Assembly: GCA_964342825.1 (NCBI GenBank)
Contig: CAYFHO010000001.1
Span: 186,001 to 250,000, forward strand
DNA: 64,000 bases
Direction: 5' to 3'
Source of the DNA: AAA164-E04 sp964342825
GTDB taxonomy: Bacteria > Verrucomicrobiota > Verrucomicrobiia > Limisphaerales > AAA164-E04
Shown here: positions 1 through 8,689 of the stretch, piece by piece
Position numbering within the stretch: the first letter of the stretch is position 1
Layout of the letters: each line of letters opens with the position of its first letter
Made by a program: the position numbers and the translations under genes
The notes under the pieces: generated by a model
The model's database searches: none
What the model saw: only the letters and a program-made list of their open reading frames with translations
Told to the model about the DNA's origin: nothing

Positions 1-3000
1 GAAGGTTTTCTCTGACTGGATGTCACCATCCCATTTGACAAATTCATATCCCTCAGATGGTCTCGCCTTAAGCTCCAGTGGGATCCCTTCAAAATACCTG
101 CCTGTCCAATTGGAATCATTATTGATCTTCGACTGGATATGATTTCCTATGGTTGTTCGGTGAATCTTTATGTCTCCACCACCTTGGGGGGAAATTCTCA
201 ACTGAATCTGAATCATTCGAGGAATGTTGAAAGCTTCCAACCACTGAATTTCTTGTATTGAAGGGCGTTCCATAGCGAACTCATGGAGAACCTTGATGTT
301 TTCGTGCCATTCATTGAGTGATGCCGGACGTCGCCATCTGTTGAGATGCTCTTCGATTTCGTTCACGATTAAACTTTGTTTTTCTTCAATCACCTTGAGG
401 ACGTTATCAGTGGCGAATCGTGTGTTTAAAAGTCCAGCGAAGCGATTGAGAAGTGAATGTCTGAAGTCCTCGGATCGAACAAGTGTTCGGAATAGTTCAG
501 TGGACCAGGGCGCAGCGGAGCCGTCTGCGAAATCGAGATCCAATAATCGTCTGATGGCATTGTGATGGATATCTCCATTCATTCCCATTCCGGCTTCGAC
601 CCCGTAAGTGAGCCATCGCCACTTTCCATCAGCCATGGTGGAGGTCGATGGTTTGTCTCCTTTGGGTAGTGCTCGGAAATAAGCGATATTATTACCAGGC
701 CAATCCACGTTATCGAAATAAATTTGGGTAAGGTAATGATCAATGAAATTATCTTGATCCAGTTGATCCCGAATTTCCTTCAAGGCCGATGAATCTCCAG
801 TGGCTGCATCTCTGGCAGTTGCAATCAGATTTGAATAGGCACTTGCATTTCCATGTTTAGGGACGGCATTGACCTCGAGTAAATCCAAATCAGCATTCGA
901 AAGTTCGAACCGCTCTTTTAAATCATCGTCGTTAAAATGTTCCTGCAAATAATGCAGTCCCCAATATTCGCCGTTTAGAAACACAATCACAGGATGGGTT
1001 TCCTGTGTAATGGAGTTTTGTGGCGATAAAGACTGTATGACAGTGTCTCGCAGCATGGTGGTATGCAAAATGGAATCCTGACCTGCATTCCGAAGTGTGA
1101 GTTGGCTGAATGCTCTGTCCGCCTTGCCGGGAAAAAAACTGAAGGAGCCCGGTCCTATTGCGTTGCGAGCGATCATACGAAGTGATTTCTGCGGTTGAGC
1201 CCTGGAACCCCCTCCGTGAATTTTAAGGCCGATGTTACCTCTGAAAGTTCGTTGACCATCTTTGAAAAATTCAAGATAGCCGACACGCTCAGAAAAACGT
1301 CCTTTTTGGAAATAATTGCCTGTCCCCCAGAAATTTTCCTGCCACGATTTCGAATCATAATTTTTCCCTGCAACGTACAAACCTTCACGTTCATCAAACC
1401 ATTCTGATGGTTCAATGTTCAAACTGACCACGGGCAGTGAGTATCGTGATGTTCCCCCCGTAGTGATGAAGTAGGTCCCTGTTTTCGTATCACCCGGTAA
1501 TGCTCCTGCTTTAAAAGCACGGGCACGAACCGTAACTGCGCGGAACAGTTTGGTCTTGGGAGGAAGCCAGCCAAAGAGGTCTCGCTTGTCCTCTGGCATG
1601 GTGTATTGACTGTGCTGGTCTTGGTGGCGAGATGGATTCGTCGGGATGAGTGCCCACCGGCTTGGAATTTGATTTCCATCTGGAAGCACAAGGTTGTTGC
1701 TCCACATTGGACTCGTTTCTTTTGGAATCGACCCGTCCGTGGTGTATCGAATGATAACCATCGGGTCTGGATGGGTGAGCTGTAATGAAATGGGTTCTGT
1801 GTAGAAGCCAGGATCGTGCGAAAATTCAACTGGAGAAGGGTGCGCTGTAAATGATTCGGTGGTATTGTTCTCGTTTGGAGTGGGCCTTGGATATAATTGC
1901 CACTCGTTTAGGTTTCCTTCAACCTTTCCCAAGGACACATCCGTTGGTAATGGGAAAGGTGGCGCCTGGTCGATCAGTTTCTCATCAGGGGAATAAAGTT
2001 GGATGGATTCACCCTTGGAATTGATTTTAAAATTTGTATGAAAGTAAGATCCTTTATAGGAGAGCTTATATTTCTTGGACAAATAGGATTCAATATGAAC
2101 GCGTTGCTGGGAATTTAATGCATCTTTGAATCCAATGATCTCGGCGAGATCGCCATTGAAATCAAAATCCCCAATGACAAGCGCGCCATCCATGTCCGGA
2201 GCAAAAGGAGCTTTTAACCGTCCGGTCGCAATCAATGTTCCGTTTACATGAAGGGTCGTCGTGCCGTCATGATGTCGGGTGGCAGTGATCAAGCGCCAAT
2301 GGTCGGTGAATGCCTTGGGCGGAGCGGATGCCAGTCGTCCTTGAAGGTCGATGTTGCCAAAATCAAAATACATCGCGCCATTCGACCATAGTGCAAGCAG
2401 ATTGAATCCATCTCCACGCTTTGTGATGAATCGAATGCTCGAACCGTTATGGCGTGGTGGCCTGTATCTTTGAAGCACAAACAGAGTCATTGAATCCGTT
2501 CGAGCGATTTGACTGGAAGCAATATCGGAAGCTCGCAGTTCCTGGATTGGCCGGTCGAATCGGACGACGGGTTGACCGTTGAGTTCATCGGCTAACCATC
2601 GAGGTTGATGTTCTACATTTGTTGCTCCAAGACTCCATGAGTTTGGAAGTTGATTTCGCCATTCGGCGACATAACTTTCTTCATCTTTATGCTGTAAGCT
2701 TGCTTGATCAGCGGCCAGCCAAATTGACAGTGAGGGCCAGTCACTAGCATCAAGCGAAGGAATGGTGGGGGCAAGTGTGATACTACGGTTTTTCCCGGAA
2801 GCAAAAACGACGAGGTGACTTTTTGGGAGCATCAGGTGATCGCTAAACAACCATTTTCCTGGTTCATTGATATCATCTGAAAGACTGAATCCTTTGAGTT
2901 GAATCGGATCCATTCCGACATTGGATAGTTCAATCCAGTCTGAACTATCTCCGTCCTCATCCAAAAAACCTGTAGCATTTGAGCTGAGGATCTCATGGAT

Positions 3001-3093
3001 GCGGATTTGACCTTCGACGGACAAGGTAAAACAACCACACAGAATCAAGCTCAACAGGAGGATGAGCTTTCCAAAGTGTAAGGGAGATTGCAT
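1..3093 (-). CDS. CotH-family secreted protein with lamin-tail, LamG-like and chitobiase-like domains (3' end outside window)
   Basis: One open frame runs from the ATG at 3093-3091 to the window edge without a stop (1031 codons, incomplete). The N-terminus is a hydrophobic signal with a possible lipobox (LCGC, Cys at about residue 20). Domains in order: lamin-tail domain (about 25-100, 'SSDWIELSN'), LamG/concanavalin-like domain (about 115-300, ending in a 'YLSKKYKLSY' type strand), chitobiase C-terminal-like module ('IRYTTDGSIP'), CotH domain with the 'KIHGGGSRAQPQKSLRM' loop, then the start of an InlB/List-type repeat ('GYEFVKWDGD'). This order is common in secreted Verrucomicrobiota and Planctomycetota proteins. 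CotH proteins of spore-formers are protein kinases, but the usual acidic DxD segment after 'WRW' reads 'YGVEAG' here, so kinase activity is doubtful. Role unknown; probably extracellular or outer-membrane attached. It diverges from the gene at 3253. Confidence 0.85.
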   Translation of the reverse strand, partial: MQSPLHFGKLILLLSLILCGCFTLSVEGQIRIHEILSSNATGFLDEDGDSSDWIELSNVGMDPIQLKGFSLSDDINEPGKWLFSDHLMLPKSHLVVFASGKNRSITLAPTIPSLDASDWPSLSIWLAADQASLQHKDEESYVAEWRNQLPNSWSLGATNVEHQPRWLADELNGQPVVRFDRPIQELRASDIASSQIARTDSMTLFVLQRYRPPRHNGSSIRFITKRGDGFNLLALWSNGAMYFDFGNIDLQGRLASAPPKAFTDHWRLITATRHHDGTTTLHVNGTLIATGRLKAPFAPDMDGALVIGDFDFNGDLAEIIGFKDALNSQQRVHIESYLSKKYKLSYKGSYFHTNFKINSKGESIQLYSPDEKLIDQAPPFPLPTDVSLGKVEGNLNEWQLYPRPTPNENNTTESFTAHPSPVEFSHDPGFYTEPISLQLTHPDPMVIIRYTTDGSIPKETSPMWSNNLVLPDGNQIPSRWALIPTNPSRHQDQHSQYTMPEDKRDLFGWLPPKTKLFRAVTVRARAFKAGALPGDTKTGTYFITTGGTSRYSLPVVSLNIEPSEWFDEREGLYVAGKNYDSKSWQENFWGTGNYFQKGRFSERVGYLEFFKDGQRTFRGNIGLKIHGGGSRAQPQKSLRMIARNAIGPGSFSFFPGKADRAFSQLTLRNAGQDSILHTTMLRDTVIQSLSPQNSITQETHPVIVFLNGEYWGLHYLQEHFNDDDLKERFELSNADLDLLEVNAVPKHGNASAYSNLIATARDAATGDSSALKEIRDQLDQDNFIDHYLTQIYFDNVDWPGNNIAYFRALPKGDKPSTSTMADGKWRWLTYGVEAGMGMNGDIHHNAIRRLLDLDFADGSAAPWSTELFRTLVRSEDFRHSLLNRFAGLLNTRFATDNVLKVIEEKQSLIVNEIEEHLNRWRRPASLNEWHENIKVLHEFAMERPSIQEIQWLEAFNIPRMIQIQLRISPQGGGDIKIHRTTIGNHIQSKINNDSNWTGRYFEGIPLELKARPSEGYEFVKWDGDIQSEKTF

Positions 3094-3252
3094 TGAGTCT
3101 TCAGATGCCCAATCCATGTTTCACATTTCAATTCACTTCTTCCTCAAAATCAAACAAGCATTGCTGTAATTTGTTCGTGGATTGGTTCTGGACGATAGAC
3201 TCGGCACTTTATAGTTTGACGATGTGCACGAGGATGAGGCGTGCCTTAAATT

Positions 3253-3582
3253 ATGAAATGCCCCAAATGCAAACAGATCGAATTGACCGCTCACGTTGTC
3301 AATGAAATCGAAGTGGATCAATGCCCGACATGTCGTGGTGTGTGGTTTGATGAGCAGGAACTACCCAAAATCTTGAGCCATTCAGGTGCCGACCTTAAGC
3401 CGCTGATAAAGGGTAGGGAACGTTCTGACTTGAATAAAGTGACAGGTCAATGTCCGGTGGATGGTTCGAATCTCATGCGTGTATTAAGTCAAAAAGATCG
3501 TAATGTCGTATTGGACCGCTGTCCGCAATGTTTGGGCGTCTGGCTGGATGGTGGGGAACTCAAGCGGCTGACCCAAAATTGA
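3253..3582 (+). CDS. double zinc-ribbon (zf-TFIIB-type) protein
   Basis: This 109-residue protein has two repeated zinc-ribbon units. The first has Cys3, Cys6, Cys24 and Cys27, followed by 'GVWFDEQEL'. The second has 'CPVD' at 67-70 and Cys90/Cys93, followed by 'GVWLDGGEL'. The CPxC...CPxC-GVWxDxxEL pattern is that of the zf-TFIIB family, a widespread group of small bacterial proteins with no settled function. The second unit has Asp in place of the second Cys, which is frequent in this family. The gene lies 92 bp upstream of trkA on the same strand and could share its transcript. Metal binding is inferred from the cysteines only. Confidence 0.85.
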   Translation: MKCPKCKQIELTAHVVNEIEVDQCPTCRGVWFDEQELPKILSHSGADLKPLIKGRERSDLNKVTGQCPVDGSNLMRVLSQKDRNVVLDRCPQCLGVWLDGGELKRLTQN

Positions 3583-3673
3583 ATCTGAATGGCTATTCTG
3601 AAAAAACGATCTCATGTTTGGTGGCAAGAAATAATCTGGAAACTTTGCACATCACCCCGTTGAATCTTTTGCT

Positions 3674-5029
3674 GTGAATATCATCATCATAGGAGCTGGA
3701 GAAGTTGGGAAGCACCTGGCAGAAAGTCTCTCCACCCAATTGCACAACATTACTGTCATTGAGGCTTCCGAAAACAGGTCTGATGACCTGAATGAAAGCC
3801 TGGATGCCAGTGTGCTTTGTGGCAACGGTGCGGCTGCTACGACTTTGGCAGAGGCTAACGTCGGTGAGTGTGATCTGTTCCTTTCCTTGACGAGTCTGGA
3901 CAATACCAACCTGGTTTCCGCTTCCATTGCGAAGTCGCTGGGAGCAAAAAAAACAGTCGCCCGTGTGCATGCCAGTGTTCAACGCGAGGAATGGCTATTC
4001 GATTACCGATCACATTTCGGAATTGATTATTTGTTCAGCACGGAGCGATTGGCCGCAGTTGAGTTGGTTAAGTTTGTTCGTAATCCAGAAGGTCTGGTGG
4101 TGGAAGATATTGCGCGTGGTCGTATCGAACTTCATCAATACAAAGTTTCCGCGGATAGCTCCGCAGTGGGTGTTCCGATTTCACAACTCAAGCTTCCTGG
4201 CCGCGTACGTATTGCCTGTATCATGCGGGACGGTGTGAATACGATTCCTGGAGGATCCGATGAACTTATGCCGGGTGATCTCGTCACCTTGTTTGGGGAA
4301 CCCTCTCAACTGGATCCGGTCATCTCTCTTCTGGACTCTCGTGCCGAGCGCAAGAAAGATTTAAAGGTTGTTATTTTTGGTGGAGGTGAATACGCCTTTG
4401 CTTTGGCTCAGATGTTGGAAGGCGCCTCATTCCATGTTCGGATCATGGAGAAACGTGAGTCCGAATGCCGACGTCTCTCCAATCTCCTCCAGGATACCTT
4501 GATCATCAATGGGGATGCCACCTCTTTACAGCAACTGCGGGAAGAACAGGTTGATCAGGCTGATTTCTTTATCGCAGTCAGTCCTGACGACGAGGATAAT
4601 GTCATGGCCTGCCTCCAGGCGAAAAGTCTGGGAACGGAATACTGCCTGACCCTGATTCACAGGGCTGATTACGCCGACGCCATTTATCGTAACCGGCAAC
4701 GACTTGGAATTCTGGCAGCAGTGAGTCCGCGTCTGGCAACCAACCGTGACCTGCTTCGCTTCATGGAAACAGGAAAGTACAATAAAGTTTCTGAATTGCA
4801 GGGAGGGGTTGAGGTCATTCAATTGAGTATCAAGGAAGCCGCCAAAGTCGTTGGACAAAAAGTGGCCGAAATTAAATGGCCGAAAGGTGCTGCCCTGGTG
4901 GGTTTGCTCCGCGATCATATGGCCATTGTTCCCACGGGAGACGATACTCTCAACGCCGAGGATACGGTCTATGCCATTGTTACCTCCGAGGCACGAAAGC
5001 CTTTGGTAAAGCTTTTGACCCGTTCCTGA
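3674..5029 (+). CDS. trkA: Trk potassium uptake system NAD-binding protein TrkA
   Basis: The 451-residue protein has the duplicated RCK architecture of TrkA. Each half has a Rossmann NAD(H)-binding fold (first 'IIGAGEVGKHLA' at about 5-16, second 'VVIFGGGEYAFALA' at about 231-244) followed by a TrkA-C domain; the last one ends near the C-terminus with 'EDTVYAIVT'. TrkA is the cytoplasmic gating subunit of the TrkH/TrkG potassium channel and senses nucleotides. The length matches the family. The start is a GTG (3674); it places the first beta strand at residue 2, as usual. No trkH is visible nearby, so the membrane partner must be encoded elsewhere. Confidence 0.95.
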   Translation: MNIIIIGAGEVGKHLAESLSTQLHNITVIEASENRSDDLNESLDASVLCGNGAAATTLAEANVGECDLFLSLTSLDNTNLVSASIAKSLGAKKTVARVHASVQREEWLFDYRSHFGIDYLFSTERLAAVELVKFVRNPEGLVVEDIARGRIELHQYKVSADSSAVGVPISQLKLPGRVRIACIMRDGVNTIPGGSDELMPGDLVTLFGEPSQLDPVISLLDSRAERKKDLKVVIFGGGEYAFALAQMLEGASFHVRIMEKRESECRRLSNLLQDTLIINGDATSLQQLREEQVDQADFFIAVSPDDEDNVMACLQAKSLGTEYCLTLIHRADYADAIYRNRQRLGILAAVSPRLATNRDLLRFMETGKYNKVSELQGGVEVIQLSIKEAAKVVGQKVAEIKWPKGAALVGLLRDHMAIVPTGDDTLNAEDTVYAIVTSEARKPLVKLLTRS

Positions 5030-5315
5030 CCTCATTGCGTCGGGGAGGATATCGCTCTCTACAATTCCGAATTGATTCCTAAACCCATTCTATCCTGAGT
5101 AATGGGGAAATGCATGGTTTAACGGCCACCCACCTGTTAGTCACTTCAATCAACGTGTCTGCATGCAATGTGTCCATATGCATAAGCGAAGCCAATGTGC
5201 TTTAATTTGTTTGCTATAAACTCTTTTGCGATTTAAGGTTAAATTATTCTCATTCTAAACAGTTAAACCGAATGTCCGTTAAAAATCTTGGCGGTAGTCA
5301 AAACCTGTTTCAACG

Positions 5316-5750
5316 ATGCGTTATTTTGTTAGAAAAGATAAACTTGCGAAGGTTGAAGGTTCTTTCTCGGTATCCGAGCTGAAGAATGCCGTTCGAAGTG
5401 GAGAGTTGTCCTCTGATTTTCTGGCCTCCAGTGATTTAGGTGAGAATGCAGATCAATTGCAAAATTGGCATCCAGGCGACTGGTTTACTTTAAACCAGAT
5501 TCCAGACCTTCGGGACTTGTTTCCAGTTGAGACTGAAGCGGTCAAAACACCCGTCAAAATGGAAACCACCCTGGGGCAGGTTCTAACGACTTTGTTTTTT
5601 GTTTTTGCCTGGTATCAACAGGCGCTTGAAAAGGGTGGATTGAAGGAATGGGGTATATTTGTCCTCGGCCTTGTTGGATTTATCTTGATCACTCGCGATT
5701 ACATCCAAAAGAAATATAAGCCCAGTTATTTGCAGTCAAAAAACAAATGA
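5316..5750 (+). CDS. GYF_2-like domain membrane protein
   Basis: This 144-residue protein begins with about 75 residues resembling a GYF_2-type domain ('FSVSELKNAVRSGELSSDFLAS' region, then an aromatic 'NWHPGDWF' segment), followed by a linker and one or two transmembrane helices (about 92-107 and 113-128). It ends in a basic tail. GYF_2 domains are short and often found on bacterial membrane proteins; their partners are generally unknown. The next gene overlaps its stop by four bases (ATGA, 5747-5750), so the two are probably translationally coupled and may act together. The gene is 286 bp downstream of trkA. The domain call rests on the sequence pattern only. Confidence 0.7.
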   Translation: MRYFVRKDKLAKVEGSFSVSELKNAVRSGELSSDFLASSDLGENADQLQNWHPGDWFTLNQIPDLRDLFPVETEAVKTPVKMETTLGQVLTTLFFVFAWYQQALEKGGLKEWGIFVLGLVGFILITRDYIQKKYKPSYLQSKNK

Positions 5751-6181
5751 TGGTGCATTCAAGAATCAAAGTGTATTTACGTATGGTCGCTGGTTTGGCT
5801 GTGTTGCTAGGATTGATCCTTATCGTGCTGAGTGCTGAACTGTTTTTCCATAATCCAACCACCGTTGACCTTTATCACCTCGATTCGCTTTTTGCTGTCT
5901 TTTTGCTAATCATTGGCATTCGATTACTTTTCTTTGCCCGCCAAGCTTGGAATCATATAAATCCTCAAACCATTCGGGACAGCACTGGGTTACTAGCCTT
6001 TGTAGGATTCGTTTATCTGTCCCAGTTGATCGACAAGCATCCTGAATTAAAGCCAAGCCCAGACAATGATAACCAACTTTGGGCACTACTGATTATCATC
6101 ATCGCACTTTTTGTCACCCATCGGTCAGTCAGTTACTGGATGATCAAAGCATTGCCAGATTCTGCTTCAGTAGGAAAATAG
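5747..6181 (+). CDS. small multi-spanning membrane protein, unknown function
   Basis: I do not recognise this 144-residue protein. It has four hydrophobic segments (roughly residues 12-32, 45-64, 81-97 and 112-127) with charged loops between them, so a four-helix inner-membrane protein is likely. Its ATG overlaps the stop of the GYF_2-like gene by four bases, so the pair is very likely co-transcribed. No catalytic motif is visible. The coding stretch ends just before a 659-bp AT-rich spacer. Confidence 0.65.
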   Translation: MMVHSRIKVYLRMVAGLAVLLGLILIVLSAELFFHNPTTVDLYHLDSLFAVFLLIIGIRLLFFARQAWNHINPQTIRDSTGLLAFVGFVYLSQLIDKHPELKPSPDNDNQLWALLIIIIALFVTHRSVSYWMIKALPDSASVGK

Positions 6182-6840
6182 CATTCAGTGCTGTGGGTGC
6201 AGGTGAATCTCTCAAGGTAATCTATCTCTTCAGGTATGTCTCCTGCCAGATTTTGCTGGCTGCCTACAAATGAAAATTTCCCCTGAATCCAAATGGTGAG
6301 AATGGCAATTTGAGAAACCGCAAATCAACTTTCTCTGATAAATCCTATTGAATTCTTTGCTGTCAACTTAACAGATTGCAGTAAAATAGAGTAAGTGTAG
6401 ATTTCTGAAAAACGACTTATTAGATATTTTAATTCATATTTATTTGTCGCGTTTTAGTATATTATTAAAAACAGGATAAATATGTTGACAATTAAATCTT
6501 ATTAGAGAACAGTGGTGGCACTAACCATCAATAACAGCAGGTCCCGCCTGATGCCTGTTTGTAAGATGGATTGTTGGTTTTGAATATGAAACGGTGAAAT
6601 ATGTATTATTATCATGAAATATATAATAAAAAATACTATCAGGCAATGTAAGAGTGTATTAAACTTTAAAACTTTTGTTACAGCTTCACTGCATTCAGTG
6701 GTTAAGCTTACAAGATTATCACTCTTTATGTAGTAGTAGGTCAGAATTGTCCCCCTAGGCTGACATGGAATCAGTCGGTTGTTCCCGTCGATACTCCGCG
6801 TTGTCCTCATGAGTTTAGGCTGGAACCATGCGAGATACCG
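6182..6840. other. AT-rich intergenic stretch
   Basis: About 660 bp without a convincing gene. The centre (about 6360-6700) is much richer in A+T than the flanks. A 117-codon reverse-strand frame (6855-6502) exists but has no recognisable motif. A TTGACA hexamer at 6485-6490 has no good -10 partner at normal spacing. The promoter of the 6841 gene probably lies here. Confidence 0.5.
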
Positions 6841-7185
6841 ATGCTTTTCCCTCAATTATTTCCGCCTTGCTACTTTGTAAACACTGTTAATTACGAAACC
6901 TGCGAAACTCGGGCTTACGAACGAATGGTATCTGATTACGAAGATGCCTATGACGATTATCATGGATGTGAATCAGGTGTTGCTGATGTGGTCGTGGGAT
7001 CATACCTAGTCTGTATTATGTCAACAGGGGGGACAGGAGGGCCGGCATGCGCCGCAGTTGCGCTTGCAGAATATGTGGCTGGGGTTGCGTATTGTGTAAA
7101 TGATTACGAAGACGAAATCCAAGATGCTATCGATAATTATTTCATGAGCTCTATTTATTGTTATTTAGATAATTCTGTTTATTGA
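6841..7185 (+). CDS. small Cys- and Asp/Tyr-rich protein, unknown
   Basis: I do not recognise this 114-residue protein. It contains eight cysteines, an acidic/tyrosine-rich part ('DYEDAYDDYHGCESG'), then a Gly/Ala-rich hydrophobic segment flanked by cysteines ('CIMSTGGTGGPACAAVALAEY') and a second acidic part. The even cysteine count and the Gly/Ala-rich core would suit a small exported, disulfide-bonded peptide, but no classical signal peptide is visible after the chosen ATG. The frame is open upstream to 6706, yet without an ATG, GTG or TTG in that extension. The next gene starts 2 bp after its stop, so they are probably co-transcribed. A bacteriocin-like or toxin-like role is only a guess. 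Confidence 0.5.
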   Translation: MLFPQLFPPCYFVNTVNYETCETRAYERMVSDYEDAYDDYHGCESGVADVVVGSYLVCIMSTGGTGGPACAAVALAEYVAGVAYCVNDYEDEIQDAIDNYFMSSIYCYLDNSVY

Positions 7186-7186
7186 T

Positions 7187-7850
7187 ATGAATAATAAAGT
7201 AATTAAAATGTCAAATGTAGGCTTAACTTTAGGGGTTATGGTAGTTGTATATATTTGTACATTATTTATAAGAGGTAGTATAAATAACAATATGGTTAAG
7301 TTCCGTAAAGATACTTTTCAGGTTATTCGTTCAGAGCGAGAGCAGTATCGGGACGATTTATCAGCATTGCACCGATCGCTTCAGGCCATACTCACCAAAT
7401 TTGAAGATATTGACCAAAAACTTTTATCCCTTCAATCTAATTCCATGGATAATGCATCGATATTTTTGAAAAAAAAACGAAGATCGGTTAATTGGTTTAG
7501 ACGAAGATCAAATCGGTGTAACAATCAGTCAAAATATGCATTTTGACGAAATTTTTCATTCTCAACTAGAAAATATTGGTGATCCAGATAAGAGACACTC
7601 CATGCTAAATTATTATAATGAGGTATATGGATACATGAATTCTCTTGGGGAGGAGGAGATCGAAACCTTAAAAAATCTTAAAGGTCTATTGTTAGAAAAT
7701 TCACTGGCAGCGATTCAAAAAAATCATCCGGGACTTAACAATAAGTTCAAGGACGTGGCTAGTGATACTAACAAAATGACCGGACTAAATTCTTTATTAA
7801 ATTTTATTGCTGCTTCAAAAATGATGAGTGTCGAGCATCAAAACAATTGA
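7187..7850 (+). pseudogene. membrane-anchored coiled-coil protein interrupted by a frameshift at an A9 tract
   Basis: Two overlapping frames look like one gene. The first (7187-7546) starts with a transmembrane segment (residues 12-30) and continues into a charged coiled-coil-like helix (about 40-90). After nine A's at 7469-7477 it reads a basic, low-quality tail ('WFRRRSNRCNNQ'). The second frame (ATG at 7536, ending 7850) is open upstream to exactly this tract, where it reads 'NEDRLIGLDEDQIGVTISQN', a natural-looking continuation. With eight A's instead of nine the two join into one protein of about 220 residues. This may be a true mutation, a sequencing error, or a gene using slippage on the A run. 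The function is unknown. It follows the Cys-rich gene by 2 bp. Confidence 0.55.
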
Positions 7851-8005
7851 ATATCAGTAGTACGGTAATTATAAAACTATTGTTGGCCAGCAATGTCTAT
7901 TATTCTAGGAATCCAAGTTTCAAACATATGGTGCCGATCTGCACTGATGGATTGATCCTTAAATCCATATTGCCTTACCATCATGGACGCTTCCTAGTCA
8001 GGTCT

Positions 8006-8384
8006 TCACCTTGGAAGCATGTTGAGGATCGTTTCACCGAGGATTTCCGGGTGGGACCAGGGGATGAAATGATCGACTCCTTCGAGTAGGAAAATGCTGG
8101 GAGGTGGTTGAAGGTGATTAAGTTTCTTCAGGGCGTATTGTGCGTTGGCAGCAGGAACCAGCCGGTCTTTGGTTCCTTGTAAAACGGCAACGGAGCATCG
8201 GATCTTTTCCCAAAGTTCTTCTTGTTTTTGAAGTTTCCGTTTCAAAGGCCAAATTTCCTCATTTGCCACCCTTAGGTCTTTCGGCAGAGCCCATCGGATC
8301 AACCATGATTTGGCTGCCCGCTGGTACCATTGATGCTCTTCAAGGACCGGGTCAATCGACGGTGCCACCATAGGAATGTCCTGC
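8006..8384 (-). pseudogene. truncated copy of the alpha/beta hydrolase gene found at 45032-45940
   Basis: Bases 8016-8384 match 45057-45487 at about 97%, apart from a 62-bp gap in the copy here. The surviving frame encodes the last third of the hydrolase, including the catalytic Asp and His regions ('GTKDRLVP', 'GVDHFIPW'), but lacks the signal peptide, oxyanion region and GHSYGG nucleophile elbow. The gap lies between two copies of 'ACGGGGCCACCA' in the intact gene and shifts the frame. The match stops abruptly on both sides, and the C-terminus differs ('MLPR' here, 'MLSKNSFNE' in the intact gene). It is a gene fragment, not a functional enzyme. Confidence 0.9.
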
Positions 8385-8689
8385 TACAATGGTCCATCAT
8401 TTTGCATAAATGTCGTTATATCTTCTGCTGAATTCCTCCTCTCTGAATGACTGGTTTCAACAGAATTTGAAGGGTTCTTTCAATCAAAGTTGGATGAATC
8501 CTTTTTTGGACAAATAAAAGTTCAATTGCATTGCTTTCCTTTCTTGTGTTTGTTTTTTCGGCACTATATTGTCCATCTGGTTCGCAAGTTATGTGCGTTT
8601 GACGAGGGAACCAGACGTAGGATTTGTGGATTTTTGAGCCTGAGGAGGAAGCAAATAGTGACTGAGCCCTTCTTCCTATCAAACACTTT
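8385..8689. promoter_or_regulatory. intergenic region upstream of the export operon
   Basis: This 305-bp stretch separates the hydrolase fragment from the TolC-like gene. It should hold the operon promoter. A possible -10 (TATATT, 8565-8570) lies downstream of a T-rich stretch, but no good -35 is present at 16-18 bp, so the call is weak. No strong ribosome-binding site precedes the ATG at 8690. A reverse-strand frame crossing into the TolC-like gene (8799-8416) looks spurious. Confidence 0.3.

Noticed and set aside
6502..6855. 117-codon reverse-strand frame in the AT-rich spacer
   Set aside because: No recognisable motif, overlaps the start of the 6841 gene, and the long hydrophobic stretch is explained by A+T-rich sequence.
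7847..8089. 80-codon forward frame after the frameshifted gene
   Set aside because: It runs into the antisense of the hydrolase fragment and shows no motif or ribosome-binding site.
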